This document shows, one piece after another, positions 24,874 through 33,617 of a stretch of DNA of 64,000 nt (positions are counted from its first letter, which is position 1; every line of letters starts with the position of its first letter). The translations under genes and the position numbers were made by a program. Where the stretch lies: NCBI GenBank assembly GCA_017303635.1, contig JAFLCG010000023.1, positions 1 through 64,000 on the forward strand, given 5' to 3'. A model generated the notes under the pieces. It was not told the origin of the DNA and searched no databases. It saw only the letters and a list, made by a program, of their open reading frames with translations. The stretch comes from Anaerolineae bacterium. Its GTDB lineage: Bacteria; Chloroflexota; Anaerolineae; Aggregatilineales; Phototrophicaceae.

Positions 24874-26001
24874 CTACAGGCTCCAATGTACACCGCAACC
24901 GGCACAGGCTTCGTGGGGGTTATCGCTCAATAGCCGTTCGCGCCACTGTTGATAGCGTGTGTCGTTCCATAATTCGTCGAACGATTGCTCGAATACGTTT
25001 CCCAATTTCAGACTGTCATAGTCCTGGGTGGCGAATGGAGAGATGCAGCAGGGGAGCGCGTTGCCATTGGCAGTGATGTAAGCGGTCGTCCAGGGGCGCA
25101 TACAGGCTTTCCAGGGTTTCCGGTCACGCTGCTTGCTGGCCTCCAGGCTGGCATGGGGATTGGTCGCGCCAGCCGCTTTGAAATGAAGCCCCAGTTCTTG
25201 CGCCAGGACTTCGCACTCGACGATCAGGCGCTCGACCTGCATATCGAAATCATCGAACAACCCATGGCCAGCATCCATCAGCCCCGGCGCAGTTTCTGCT
25301 TCGTGATAATACACCATGCGTTGGAGATACACTTCTGGTACACCCATCTTGGCCGCCAGGCGCAGCAAATCAGGCAATTCCTCGATGTTTTCTCGCATTC
25401 CGGTCATCCACAACGACGTGCGCGGTGTGGCCGCGCCCATCTCCTGCTGCATTGCCATGAAGGCGCTCAGGTTGTTGACGATCTTGTGTAGCAGCGGCGC
25501 ACCCCGGATCAGGGCGTAGGTTTTGGGGTCTGCGCCATCGACCGAGCAGCGCATCTCATCCAGTCCGCTTTCGATGAGTTGTCTTGACCAATCGGCATTC
25601 AGGAGGGTGGCATTCGTATTGAACAGGACGTAGACATTCCGCGCCTTAAGATGGGCGATCATGCGGGGCAGATCTTTGTTGATGAGCGGCTCGCCGATGC
25701 CATGCAGTACCGCCCGTTCCATATTTGGGAATTGATCGACGATGTGGAGAAAGTTCTCCCAACCCAGCGTCTTAGGCTCTTCATAGGTGGTGAAGGTGCG
25801 CGGACAGGTTTCGCATAACAGATTGCAGTGGTTGGTGACTTCGATGAAGACGCAATGTGGCTGCTCTTCGGTCATAGCTGCCCGAGTTGCAGGATCAACA
25901 GAACGATAGGCAGCGGGCAAGTAATCGGCTTTGGATTCGGTTGGGAAGGCGGGAGTAGCGGGCAACAGGCTGACATTAGAAGTACGCAGCGAATCAATCA
26001 T
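24874..26001 (-). CDS. Radical SAM/SPASM protein
   Basis: A 375-residue radical SAM protein. The motif NHCNLLCETC gives Cys59, Cys63 and Cys66 for the SAM-binding 4Fe-4S cluster, followed by LHGIGEPLI. The C-terminus has a SPASM-type cysteine region (KACMRPWTTAYITANGNALP then CCISPF, and ending in HEACAGCGVHWSL), with the characteristic linker LGNVFEQSFDELWND between. The extra clusters usually assist modification of a peptide or sugar substrate, but I see no precursor-peptide gene nearby. It is the first gene of the minus-strand run ending at 24043 or further. A 276-base gap separates it from the divergent secreted-protein gene. Confidence 0.87.
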   Translation of the reverse strand: MIDSLRTSNVSLLPATPAFPTESKADYLPAAYRSVDPATRAAMTEEQPHCVFIEVTNHCNLLCETCPRTFTTYEEPKTLGWENFLHIVDQFPNMERAVLHGIGEPLINKDLPRMIAHLKARNVYVLFNTNATLLNADWSRQLIESGLDEMRCSVDGADPKTYALIRGAPLLHKIVNNLSAFMAMQQEMGAATPRTSLWMTGMRENIEELPDLLRLAAKMGVPEVYLQRMVYYHEAETAPGLMDAGHGLFDDFDMQVERLIVECEVLAQELGLHFKAAGATNPHASLEASKQRDRKPWKACMRPWTTAYITANGNALPCCISPFATQDYDSLKLGNVFEQSFDELWNDTRYQQWRERLLSDNPHEACAGCGVHWSL

Positions 26002-26277
26002 AAAGTTTGCTCAAATACTCGCCTGACTTGGATTTTAGCTACCGTACCGGGAAAATCTTACGAATTTCTTTCGTGGATGCTATGGAAAGATTAAGGGTTG
26101 CCCTGCACACCCCGGGTTCCCTGGCGGAAGATAACGGACTTGCCTCGAAACCGCAACTTCTAGAGACAAAGATTAACGCGTTCTTCAAATGGCTGTAAGA
26201 ATTGCGTTAGAATTTGCCAGTATCTTTTTCAAAGTCGGTTTAAGTCAATCGTATTGTTCCTAGGGAGAAAATGCAGC

Positions 26278-26730
26278 ATGAATCGCAATAAACGTATTGT
26301 CCTCGCTTTTTTGATCCCCGTTCTGGTTGTAGCAACAGTATTTGGTTTCAGCCTGCGCGCGACTTCCGTCACCCGTGCTCAAGGTGAGATGGTCACCTGC
26401 GACCTGACTCTCATTTCGCTGCTTTACATCTCCGAGCATGTGTATGGTCACTTCCCGATGACCGATGTATCCAACATTGACAAGGGTCAGTACGCCCCGC
26501 TCTTCGACGCCATGATGGCTGAGATGGCGCAGATGGAACCAACCGAGGAAGTTGCCATGGAACCGACTGAAGAAGTCGCTATGGAACCGACCGAAGAAGT
26601 CGCCATGGAAGGCATGGCCATGCTGGCCAGCGGCGACATCGCCGGTGAACCCCAGGCGTGCACTGACCTGCGCCACGAACTAGACGCCTGGTTCCTCAGC
26701 CACTTCAATATGGAAATGGCAGGCATGTAG
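26278..26730 (+). CDS. Secreted small protein with tandem MEPTEEVA repeats
   Basis: A 150-residue protein of unknown function. Residues 1-35 form a Sec-type signal peptide (MNRNKRIVLAFLIPVLVVAT, ending near TRAQG). Two folded-looking segments (CDLTLISLLYISEHVYG and QACTDLRHELDAWFLSHFNM), each with a cysteine, flank a spacer of three exact MEPTEEVA octapeptides. The acidic Pro-Thr-Glu repeat is typical of flexible extracellular linkers in Chloroflexota. The two cysteines could form a disulfide outside the cell. I place the start at 26278 behind AGGGAG; an upstream in-frame ATG at 26254 overlaps that site. It stands alone, with a terminator after it, and may be secreted to the cell surface. Confidence 0.75.
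   Translation: MNRNKRIVLAFLIPVLVVATVFGFSLRATSVTRAQGEMVTCDLTLISLLYISEHVYGHFPMTDVSNIDKGQYAPLFDAMMAEMAQMEPTEEVAMEPTEEVAMEPTEEVAMEGMAMLASGDIAGEPQACTDLRHELDAWFLSHFNMEMAGM
26533..26604 (+). repeat. Three tandem 24-bp coding repeats
   Basis: Units at 26533-26556, 26557-26580 and 26581-26604 each encode MEPTEEVA. The units differ only at a few third positions, so they arose by recent duplication and are constrained at the protein level. Confidence 0.9.
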
Positions 26731-26748
26731 TTTCCGCAGCAGTAGCGA

Positions 26749-26772
26749 GGTGCGCTGACTGGCGCACCTTTT
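26749..26772 (+). terminator. Terminator after the repeat-bearing secreted protein
   Basis: GGTGCGC (26749-26755) pairs with GCGCACC (26762-26768), with a 6-base loop TGACTG and TTTT after it. It lies 19 bases after the stop codon. Confidence 0.85.
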
Positions 26773-26783
26773 GCCGCCGTATC

Positions 26784-26820
26784 ACGACCCGGGCAGCTTC
26801 ACGTAAGTTGCCCGGGTTGT
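26784..26820. repeat. Second long hairpin in the same gap
   Basis: A 16-bp stem (26784-26799 with 26805-26820, two G-U pairs on the plus-strand RNA) around a CACGT loop. It has no T tract. It follows the terminator at 26749 directly and precedes the PhnD-like gene; it may act as a backup terminator or as a 5' structure of the transporter mRNA. Confidence 0.5.
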
Positions 26821-26873
26821 AACTCCCCAACCCTTGATCACAATCCAGCTTCCTATAAAGGTGATGCATTTCT

Positions 26874-27866
26874 ATGCGACGCATGGTATTTGTCTTTTTC
26901 ATGATCCTGACGGTTGTCCTGTCGGGAGCCTCATTTGCCGGGGCGCAACGGACAATCATCCGTTTCGGAGTTGGCCCTCTCCAGCCAACTCCCGCTGGCA
27001 CGCAGGCCGCTTTTGAGCCATTCATCGCCTGGCTGGCTGAACAACTGGACGTTGATTATGAACTCACCGCTACTGATAGTTGGGCGGGAATTAGTGTGGC
27101 GATGATTTCTGAGCAAGTTGATGTCGCCTGGATGGGACCCTGGGGCTATGTACTGGCGAATGATGCTTCTGAAGTGCTGACCGGAAATCCAATCACCGCC
27201 ATTGCCACAGTCAAATATGATGAGCGACCGATCTATCACGCCATTATGGTGGGCCGCCCCGGCCTGGAATTGCCGCTCTTGGATATGGGGACGGAACCGG
27301 CTGATGATGTAGTCGCCGCCTGGTTAGCCGCCGCCGCTCCGTACAGCATTTCCTTTGCTGACCTCGGTTCAACCTCCGGCTACCTGATCCCGACAGCCTT
27401 CTTCCAAACCTACGGAGTTAATCCCCGAGAGCATTTCACCAGTTACAGCGAAGGTGCGACCCACGCTGCGAATGAAACCGCAGTTGTTAACAATCAGGTG
27501 GACCTCGCCACTGATTTTGACCGCAACCGAAACACCATGATTAGCAATGGTGCCTTTACGGAGGAACAATCGGTAGTCTATTGGCAATCGGCTCCGCTGC
27601 CAAACGATGCCTTTGCCGTGCGCGGCGGGCTTGACCCCGCCTTCGTGCAGCAGCTTCAGACCATCCTGCTGAGTATCACGCCCGAACAGGCTCAGGAACT
27701 CCAGATCGGTATCGCAGGAACCGATAACAGCACCGTGCGCTACACAGGCTTTGTCGAAGCTAGCGATGCCAGCTATGCCTCTATCCGTAAGGCGGGCATC
27801 TTCATTGGTCGGGTTGGGCCGCGTACCCGCGATCAGGAAGCGTCATCTGCCGAAGCATCATCCTGA
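26874..27866 (+). CDS. phnD: PhnD-type phosphate/phosphonate ABC substrate-binding protein
   Basis: A 330-residue exported binding protein. A signal peptide of about 24 residues (MRRMVFVFFMILTVVLSGAS, cleavage near FAGA-Q) has no lipobox cysteine, so the mature protein is probably periplasmic or surface-located. The mature part shows the PhnD/SsuA-like type: FGVGPLQPTPAGTQAAFEPF, then VDVAWMGPWGYVLAND and SGYLIPTAFFQTYG, which correspond to the ligand-binding strands of this family. Ligands of the family include phosphonates, phosphite, and also thiamine-type or sulfonate compounds, so the substrate here is not certain. The matching permease and ATPase genes follow in the same direction. Start is the ATG at 26874, close to a GGTG-like site. 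Confidence 0.85.
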   Translation: MRRMVFVFFMILTVVLSGASFAGAQRTIIRFGVGPLQPTPAGTQAAFEPFIAWLAEQLDVDYELTATDSWAGISVAMISEQVDVAWMGPWGYVLANDASEVLTGNPITAIATVKYDERPIYHAIMVGRPGLELPLLDMGTEPADDVVAAWLAAAAPYSISFADLGSTSGYLIPTAFFQTYGVNPREHFTSYSEGATHAANETAVVNNQVDLATDFDRNRNTMISNGAFTEEQSVVYWQSAPLPNDAFAVRGGLDPAFVQQLQTILLSITPEQAQELQIGIAGTDNSTVRYTGFVEASDASYASIRKAGIFIGRVGPRTRDQEASSAEASS

Positions 27867-27950
27867 TATTGCCAATGTTTGGAACCAGACGGGGTGAGCG
27901 ATGTCACACCCCGTTGTTTACAGCTTCGCTTGCATCGGAGGATCGCTCGT

Positions 27951-28817
27951 ATGGCAATGGATAAGGTTTCGGCTTCCCCATTTCCGTCAGATTTGCCGCC
28001 TTATGTCCGGGTGCCACGAAAGGGGCCACTTGGCATCAACCAGCACGTATGGCGCTGGCTGATTCTCCTGGTTGTGTTAGTACTGCTGGGCGGTTCGGCG
28101 CAGTTGGCAAAGGTTGATGTGGGTCGGTTGGTACAGAATGCACCTCGTATCGGGCTATGGGTTTCGCGCATCTTCCCGCCCTATGACAACTTTCGCAGTC
28201 CGCCCAACAGCACCGAACTCAACACCTACCTGTACAATGCGCTAACAACTGTTGCGATAGCAACTATAGGCACTGCTACCGCAGCGGTGCTGGCAGTCAT
28301 TCCGGCAGTCTTCGCCACCCGTACTCTGACCTCCTCAAATTGGGTTTTCTTTCCCACCCGCTGGTTATTGAATGTTTTGCGGGGCATTGACAGTTTTATT
28401 TTCGCACTGTTTTTCGTGGCAGCGGTTGGGCTGGGGCCGTTTGCCGGGGTACTGGGTATCGCCTTCCACACTTGGGGTAGTATGGCGAAACTTTATGCCG
28501 AAAACCTGGAGAACACCGAACTGGCCCCCATGCTGGCGCTGCAATCTTCCGGTGTGAGCCGCCCCAGGGCGCTCCTCTACGCCCTCCTGCCTGATGCCTT
28601 GCCTTCCTTTATTTCGACCACCTTGTTCGTCTGGGAGTTGAATGTGCGCCTGTCGGTCGCGCTGGGCGTGGTCGGCGCAGGCGGCATTGGGCAGGATGTG
28701 AAGAATGCGATTGACCTCCTTAACTTCCCGCACCTGGGAGTGCTGTTGCTCATCATCCTGGTGATGGTCACGGTCATCGACCAGATCAGTATACGCCTGC
28801 GTGCAGCCCTGCGCTAA
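27951..28817 (+). CDS. phnE: PhnE-type ABC permease
   Basis: A 288-residue membrane permease. The start ATG at 27951 has a GGAGG at 27937-27941; a longer frame from 27879 has no ribosome site. It has about six hydrophobic helices and the EAA-type cytoplasmic loop reading LENTELAPMLALQSSGVSRP followed by LPDALPSFIST, the contact site for the ATPase. The region FRSPPNSTELNTYLYNALTTV and the segments after it follow the PhnE family. It lies 84 bases after the binding-protein gene and 16 before the ATPase gene, in the order PhnD-PhnE-PhnC. No C-P lyase or phosphite dehydrogenase gene is near, so the imported compound may be used elsewhere. Confidence 0.85.
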   Translation: MAMDKVSASPFPSDLPPYVRVPRKGPLGINQHVWRWLILLVVLVLLGGSAQLAKVDVGRLVQNAPRIGLWVSRIFPPYDNFRSPPNSTELNTYLYNALTTVAIATIGTATAAVLAVIPAVFATRTLTSSNWVFFPTRWLLNVLRGIDSFIFALFFVAAVGLGPFAGVLGIAFHTWGSMAKLYAENLENTELAPMLALQSSGVSRPRALLYALLPDALPSFISTTLFVWELNVRLSVALGVVGAGGIGQDVKNAIDLLNFPHLGVLLLIILVMVTVIDQISIRLRAALR

Positions 28818-28833
28818 AGAATGAGTCTTCTCT

Positions 28834-29595
28834 ATGACCCCCATCGTTGAAATCATTGACCTCAGCAAACAGTACCCAAACACCGCTGCGCCCGCACTAG
28901 ACCGGGTTTCGTTTATGGTTGAGCAGGGTCAATTCACAGCCATCCTGGGCCGGAGTGGCAGCGGCAAATCCACCCTCTTCCGATGCCTCAATTTGCTGGT
29001 GCGGCGAGATAATGGGCAAGTGCGTGTTCTGGGGAAGGACTGGCAGGACTTGTCCTCCCATGATCTATGTTTGGCCCGCCGCCAGATGGCAACCATTTTC
29101 CAGCAATACAATCTAATGGGTCGGCTGACGGTGATCGAAAATGTGTTGGCAGGTCAACTGGCTTACGTGCAGTTCTGGAGGGCGGCCCTACGGCGATTTC
29201 CAGCCAACTACGAAGCCTGGGCGCTACACTGTCTGGAACGGGTCGGCTTATCCGAATATGCGGACCGGCGCGCCTCCCAATTAAGTGGCGGTCAACAGCA
29301 GCGGGTGGCAATTGCCCGCGCACTGGCACAACGTCCAAAGATCATCCTGGCGGATGAACCCGTCGCCAGCCTGGACCCTGAATCCGCCCTCGTAGTGCTG
29401 GATGAACTACGGTCGATAGCCAAAGTGGACGGCATTACGATCCTGTGCAGTTTGCATCAGGAAAATTACGCGATGCAATACGCTGACCACATCATCGGAT
29501 TGCGGGATGGCCGCGTTGTTGCAGATGTCAGACGCGAGGCCTTCACACCCGAACAGCGGCAGCGGATTTACTACTCACAACCGGCAGCGGATTAG
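28834..29595 (+). CDS. phnC: PhnC-type ABC transporter ATPase
   Basis: A 253-residue ATPase with all expected motifs: Walker A GRSGSGKST (about residues 36-44), Q-loop IFQQYNLMGR, signature LSGGQQQR, Walker B ILADEPVASLD and the switch His in CSLHQ. The overall length and spacing fit PhnC, the nucleotide-binding subunit of phosphonate/phosphate-type importers. The start ATG at 28834 follows the permease stop by 16 bases. It ends 45 bases before the NDH-2-like gene, which may be part of the same transcript. Confidence 0.9.
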   Translation: MTPIVEIIDLSKQYPNTAAPALDRVSFMVEQGQFTAILGRSGSGKSTLFRCLNLLVRRDNGQVRVLGKDWQDLSSHDLCLARRQMATIFQQYNLMGRLTVIENVLAGQLAYVQFWRAALRRFPANYEAWALHCLERVGLSEYADRRASQLSGGQQQRVAIARALAQRPKIILADEPVASLDPESALVVLDELRSIAKVDGITILCSLHQENYAMQYADHIIGLRDGRVVADVRREAFTPEQRQRIYYSQPAAD

Positions 29596-29640
29596 AAGCC
29601 TGCGGACGAACTTGAACGGCGGTTCCGGAAAGGTGGCAGG

Positions 29641-31374
29641 ATGCAACGGATGACTCGGCGATGGATACAATCTGGTGCGCTGGCCGGGGGCGGGGCCGCG
29701 CTGTTGAGTCTGGGGTTGTTCATCATCGTATCCGGCTCCGATACCAACCGTCTTGTACCTGGCCTTCTGATGTATCTCGGGTTGGCAGTGGCATCAGGGG
29801 CGGGCTATGGCTGGTTGTTATGGGCGCACACTGATCGTTATCCATTTGCTGTGATGGGCGTTTTATACGGCCTCCTGTCCTGGGTTTTCTTCGGGTTGGT
29901 GCTGGTACCAGTGTTTGCTGGTCTCGGCCCGCGCTGGAATGCAGTCGATGCCGCCGGGCAGTTCCCGCTCCTGATGGTCTACCTGCTACAAGGTGCGTTA
30001 CTGGCGTTAGCCTTGCGCGTCCTGGAAGCCACCGGCCTGCTGCGATTAATGGCAACGACCCGGGATACCGCTGAGCATCCGACTGTTACCCGCCGGGTAG
30101 TTATCCTAGGGGGTGGTTTTGCTGGTGTGACCACCGCTCAAGAGCTAGAAAAACTCCTGGGGGAGACCGGCGATGTGGAGATTACTCTTGTCAGCCGTAC
30201 TAACCATCTGCTTTTCACGCCCATGCTGGCAGAAGTGACCGCAGGTGGTGTCGAAGCTCAGCATATCAGCCCACCGCTGCGTGCCTTTTTCCGGCGGGTG
30301 CAGGTGATGCGTGGCGAGCCAGCAGAAATTCGTATCGCCGAAAACCGCGTTCTGGTGCAATCCGGCAGCCAAAATATCACAGATCTGACCTATGATTACC
30401 TCGTACTGGCGTTGGGTGCAGTGCCGAATTTTTTTGGTAATACCGCCCTCGAACAGTATGCTTTCACATTCAAGTCGTTGGCTGATGCCATCCATATTCG
30501 CAATCATGTGATTGATTGCCTTGAACGCGCCGACAGCGAACCCGATCCGATGAACCGGCGCACAATGTTGACGTTTGTCGTCGTTGGGGCCGGGTTTGCG
30601 GGTACGGAACTGATTGGTGGCCTCAATGACTTTGTGCGGGGATCCCTCTGGTATTACAAACACCTCCACAATGATGATGTAACCTTCTTGCTCGTACATC
30701 CTGGTGAGCATATTCTCCCCGAACTCAGCACGGAATTAGCCCGGTATGCTGAGAAAAAAATGACCGATCGTGGCGTGACCATTCGCGGCAATGCGCGTGT
30801 GACTGATGCTTCCCTGGGCCGCGTCAGCATTGGTGATGAAGCGATTTCCAGCGAAACGCTGATCTGGACGGCTGGAAACCTGCCCAATCCATTGCTGAAG
30901 CAGATCGGTTGCGAGATGGACAACCGGGGGGCAGTTATCACTGATGAGCGCCTGCTGGTACGCGGGCAGCACAACATCTGGGCCGTTGGTGACTGTGCCT
31001 CCATCCCGGATGTTGTGACTGGGAAGAAGGCGCCACCAACGGCTCAATATGCGCTACGTGAGGCAAAAACACTGGCCTATAACTTATGCGCCGTTCTTAA
31101 CGGGCGCGAACCAATGGTCTTCAGTCATCGCTCGCAGGGTGCGCTTGCCGTTGTCGGGCATCAAACAGCCTGCGCCGAGGTGTTTGGCTTTAAGTTTTCC
31201 GGTTTGTTCGCCTGGTTGTTGTGGCGAGGCATCTATCTGTCCAAACTGCCAACCCTTGAAAAGAAAATTCGTGTCCTGCTTGATTGGGTGATTGATGTGT
31301 TCTTCCCCCGCGACATCACCTATGCGCCATTAATCGAGGAACGTACTGAGGCTGCACCAGCCGCAGGAGATTAA
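29641..31374 (+). CDS. NDH-2-like NAD(P)H:quinone oxidoreductase with membrane N-terminus
   Basis: A 577-residue flavoprotein. An N-terminal part of about 140 residues has four hydrophobic helices that are absent from most NDH-2 enzymes. Then comes the FAD-binding motif VVILGGGFAGVTTAQEL, TRTNHLLFTPMLAEV-type active-site segment (read here as SRTNHLLFTPMLAEV), a second nucleotide motif FVVVGAGFAGTELIGGLNDF for NADH, and NIWAVGDCASIPD near the end of the catalytic core. The enzyme would pass electrons from NADH to membrane quinones without pumping protons. The extra helices would anchor it firmly. It starts 45 bases after the ABC ATPase and is followed three bases after its stop by the threefold-repeat membrane protein. 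Confidence 0.85.
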   Translation: MQRMTRRWIQSGALAGGGAALLSLGLFIIVSGSDTNRLVPGLLMYLGLAVASGAGYGWLLWAHTDRYPFAVMGVLYGLLSWVFFGLVLVPVFAGLGPRWNAVDAAGQFPLLMVYLLQGALLALALRVLEATGLLRLMATTRDTAEHPTVTRRVVILGGGFAGVTTAQELEKLLGETGDVEITLVSRTNHLLFTPMLAEVTAGGVEAQHISPPLRAFFRRVQVMRGEPAEIRIAENRVLVQSGSQNITDLTYDYLVLALGAVPNFFGNTALEQYAFTFKSLADAIHIRNHVIDCLERADSEPDPMNRRTMLTFVVVGAGFAGTELIGGLNDFVRGSLWYYKHLHNDDVTFLLVHPGEHILPELSTELARYAEKKMTDRGVTIRGNARVTDASLGRVSIGDEAISSETLIWTAGNLPNPLLKQIGCEMDNRGAVITDERLLVRGQHNIWAVGDCASIPDVVTGKKAPPTAQYALREAKTLAYNLCAVLNGREPMVFSHRSQGALAVVGHQTACAEVFGFKFSGLFAWLLWRGIYLSKLPTLEKKIRVLLDWVIDVFFPRDITYAPLIEERTEAAPAAGD

Positions 31375-31377
31375 TCT

Positions 31378-32862
31378 GTGACCAGCATCATTAATCCGCC
31401 GTCTGCGATACGGCACTTTTCCACTTCCAGGCTGCGCTATGCCTTGCCCGGTAGTCTTGCAGGTCTGATTGCGGGATGGCTTTACGCTGGGTTACTGGCA
31501 AGTCAGCAGATGTCTCCGATGATGAGCGTCACTGACTTACCTGGAGATGGTGTGCTTCATCTTTTACTGAGCGCGATGGTAGGACTGGTCTTTGGGATCA
31601 CGCTGGGCCATCAGATCACAACACCTGGTTCAGGGTTAGTCTGGGGGATCGTGATGGGCGCAGCCTGGTGGCTCGTCGGTCCGCTGACGCTCTTTCCACT
31701 CGGGCAGGGTGAACGACCGGACTGGAGTATTGCGCTGGCCCAGTCGGCTTTCCCGCAGCTTGCCGGATTGGCGATTATGTATGGGGCACTCATGGGGCTG
31801 ATCTTTTGGTGCCTGGTCGGGATGACTGAAAAACCGTTCAGCCTGAAATGGATCCGCCAGACCAGCATCTATTCAGTTCAAGCGGCGATTAGCGGCGGAT
31901 TGGCGGGGCTACTGGGTGGGTGGAGTTTCGGTCAATGGATGGAGCAAGTGGGATTCTTTCCGCTGGTGGCGGGGCTGGTCAATTCCACCGATGTAGCTAC
32001 CGGGCGCGGCCTGCACTTTGGCATCAGCCTCTTGATTGGCATCACCTATGGGATTCTTTTCCAACGCGAAACGCGCACACCTGCTACAAGTATCGCCTGG
32101 GGAATGGTCTATGGGCTGATCTGGTGGGTACTGGGACCCTTGACGTTGATGCCCTGGTTGTTAGGTCAGGGTGTCCAGTGGGGGCTGGGATCAGCACAAG
32201 CCGTTTTTCCGTCCCTTATCGGACATTTGCTCTATGGCGTGATACTGGGCATCTTGCAGGCGCTGCTTAGTCAGGTCTGGCGCATTCTGTTTGTCGACTC
32301 TGATCCACTTCGCCGCGATCCGGAAGGGCCTGGCACTCGCGGATTGCGAGGAGTGCTGTTGGGCAGTTCAGCCAGCCTCGTCGGTGGGCTGGCATTCACC
32401 TCCATCATGATTGCTACAAACGCCCTGCCACAGGTTGCGGGATTGATGGGAATGTCCAGTGTGGTCGAGGGATTTGTCATCCATATGGGCATCAGTACTC
32501 TCATTGGTGCGGCCTATGGTCTGTTTTTTCGCCGCGAGTCACAATCACCATTTGCCGCCTTGGCGTGGGGCATCGTCTATGGGATGGTCTGGTGGATACT
32601 TGGGCCGCTGACGTTGATGCCCTCACTACTGGGGTTGCCTCTCCAGTGGTCACTGGCAGCCGTTTCTGCCAGCTTTCCCTCCCTGATTGGGCATCTATTG
32701 TACGGGGTGTTTCTCGCGCTCACCTACAACCGCCTCCAGCAGCGATATCGCGCCTATCAGCTAACACTCGTTCCCACGGCATATCACGACGCTAATGTTT
32801 CACCTGCGCTCTGGACTTTGGTTGTATTATGTCTGGTCGTGATTTTGCTGTTGCAGGCGTGA
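31378..32862 (+). CDS. Membrane protein of three internal repeats
   Basis: A 494-residue integral membrane protein made of three about 150-residue repeats. Each repeat contains a WGxxxGxxWWxxGPLTLxP motif: VWGIVMGAAWWLVGPLTLFP, AWGMVYGLIWWVLGPLTLMP and AWGIVYGMVWWILGPLTLMP. Each is followed about 25 residues later by FP(Q/S)L(A/I)G, then YG and a hydrophobic helix. Each unit has about four helices, so about 12-13 in all. I do not recognise a family function; repeated tryptophan-glycine helices suggest a channel or a lipid-type substrate. The GTG start at 31378 follows the NDH-2-like stop by three bases, implying shared translation and perhaps a quinone-related role. A convergent TetR gene follows. 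Confidence 0.75.
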   Translation: MTSIINPPSAIRHFSTSRLRYALPGSLAGLIAGWLYAGLLASQQMSPMMSVTDLPGDGVLHLLLSAMVGLVFGITLGHQITTPGSGLVWGIVMGAAWWLVGPLTLFPLGQGERPDWSIALAQSAFPQLAGLAIMYGALMGLIFWCLVGMTEKPFSLKWIRQTSIYSVQAAISGGLAGLLGGWSFGQWMEQVGFFPLVAGLVNSTDVATGRGLHFGISLLIGITYGILFQRETRTPATSIAWGMVYGLIWWVLGPLTLMPWLLGQGVQWGLGSAQAVFPSLIGHLLYGVILGILQALLSQVWRILFVDSDPLRRDPEGPGTRGLRGVLLGSSASLVGGLAFTSIMIATNALPQVAGLMGMSSVVEGFVIHMGISTLIGAAYGLFFRRESQSPFAALAWGIVYGMVWWILGPLTLMPSLLGLPLQWSLAAVSASFPSLIGHLLYGVFLALTYNRLQQRYRAYQLTLVPTAYHDANVSPALWTLVVLCLVVILLLQA

Positions 32863-32904
32863 TCAGTCATCCCATTCCTGCAGTTTGATAGTCGCATATC
32901 AAGA

Positions 32905-33477
32905 TCATGCCATATCCGATTCTAACTGAACCGCATTCAAGGTGGCGCTTACAATCAATCGTTCGTATATCTTTGCCATCTGATGTGGCGGGTAGGGCAT
33001 CGCTTGATTGAGCCACCATTCAATCAGCAGCAGCAGCGAACCCGCAATATGATGAGCAGCGACCTGTGGTGGAACCAGGCTGTTCGGCTGGTAGAGCGAT
33101 TGACACGTCCGCAGTGTGTTGGCGGCCATCCGGTCTTGCAGCCATTTCCGCACTTCAAGTGTTCCCTGACTCCCCAGCAGAATGCGATAGAGTGTAGAGT
33201 TCTCCTCAGCGTGTTTGAAAATGAGATAGCCTTCCGCATCTTGTAAGGTCGGTTCGCGGGTCAATCCCTCAATCTCCCCAACAATCTCCCCCAGCTTTCG
33301 CCTCAGCAGTTCGTGTTTGTCGCGGTAATGACGATAAAAGGTCGCATGGGCAACGTCGGCGCGATCTGTAATCTCTTTGATGGTGATACTATCGTAGCCC
33401 TTCTCTAGAATGAGGTCGACCAGCGCGTCACTCAGTGCTTGCAGCGTTTTTCTCACCCGACGATCTGTCTTTTCCAT
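32905..33477 (-). CDS. TetR-family transcriptional regulator
   Basis: A 190-residue repressor-type regulator. The N-terminal HTH spans about residues 8-55 (ALSDALVDLILEKGYDSITI, then DVAHATFYRHYRDKHEL), the standard TetR arrangement, and the rest is a helical ligand domain that does not identify the inducer. I chose the ATG at 33477 because GGAGG lies about 10 bases upstream; the frame is open to 33513. It is divergent from the membrane-protein/P450 operon, with palindromes between the two genes, so it probably represses that operon and itself until a hydrophobic ligand binds. Confidence 0.87.
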   Translation of the reverse strand: MEKTDRRVRKTLQALSDALVDLILEKGYDSITIKEITDRADVAHATFYRHYRDKHELLRRKLGEIVGEIEGLTREPTLQDAEGYLIFKHAEENSTLYRILLGSQGTLEVRKWLQDRMAANTLRTCQSLYQPNSLVPPQVAAHHIAGSLLLLIEWWLNQAMPYPPHQMAKIYERLIVSATLNAVQLESDMA

Positions 33478-33558
33478 TTTGATAATCCTCCACACTCTGA
33501 GACACCTGTCCATTATGCTATAGCCTGCGTCGATTGCTCGTTGACCCGACTATTTCTC

Positions 33559-33606
33559 ACTTTATGATGTAGACCATCTATTTTGAGACATTATGTCTCA
33601 TAAAGT
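33559..33606. promoter_or_regulatory. Nested palindromes, candidate TetR operator
   Basis: An inner dyad TGAGACA-TTA-TGTCTCA (33584-33600) and an outer pair ACTTTATGA (33559-33567) with TCATAAAGT (33598-33606) lie between the divergent TetR gene and the membrane-protein gene at 33618, 11 bases before its start codon. Such symmetry is expected of TetR binding sites. The site would overlap the promoter or ribosome site of the 33618 gene. Confidence 0.6.
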
Positions 33607-33617
33607 AAGGTAACGAA

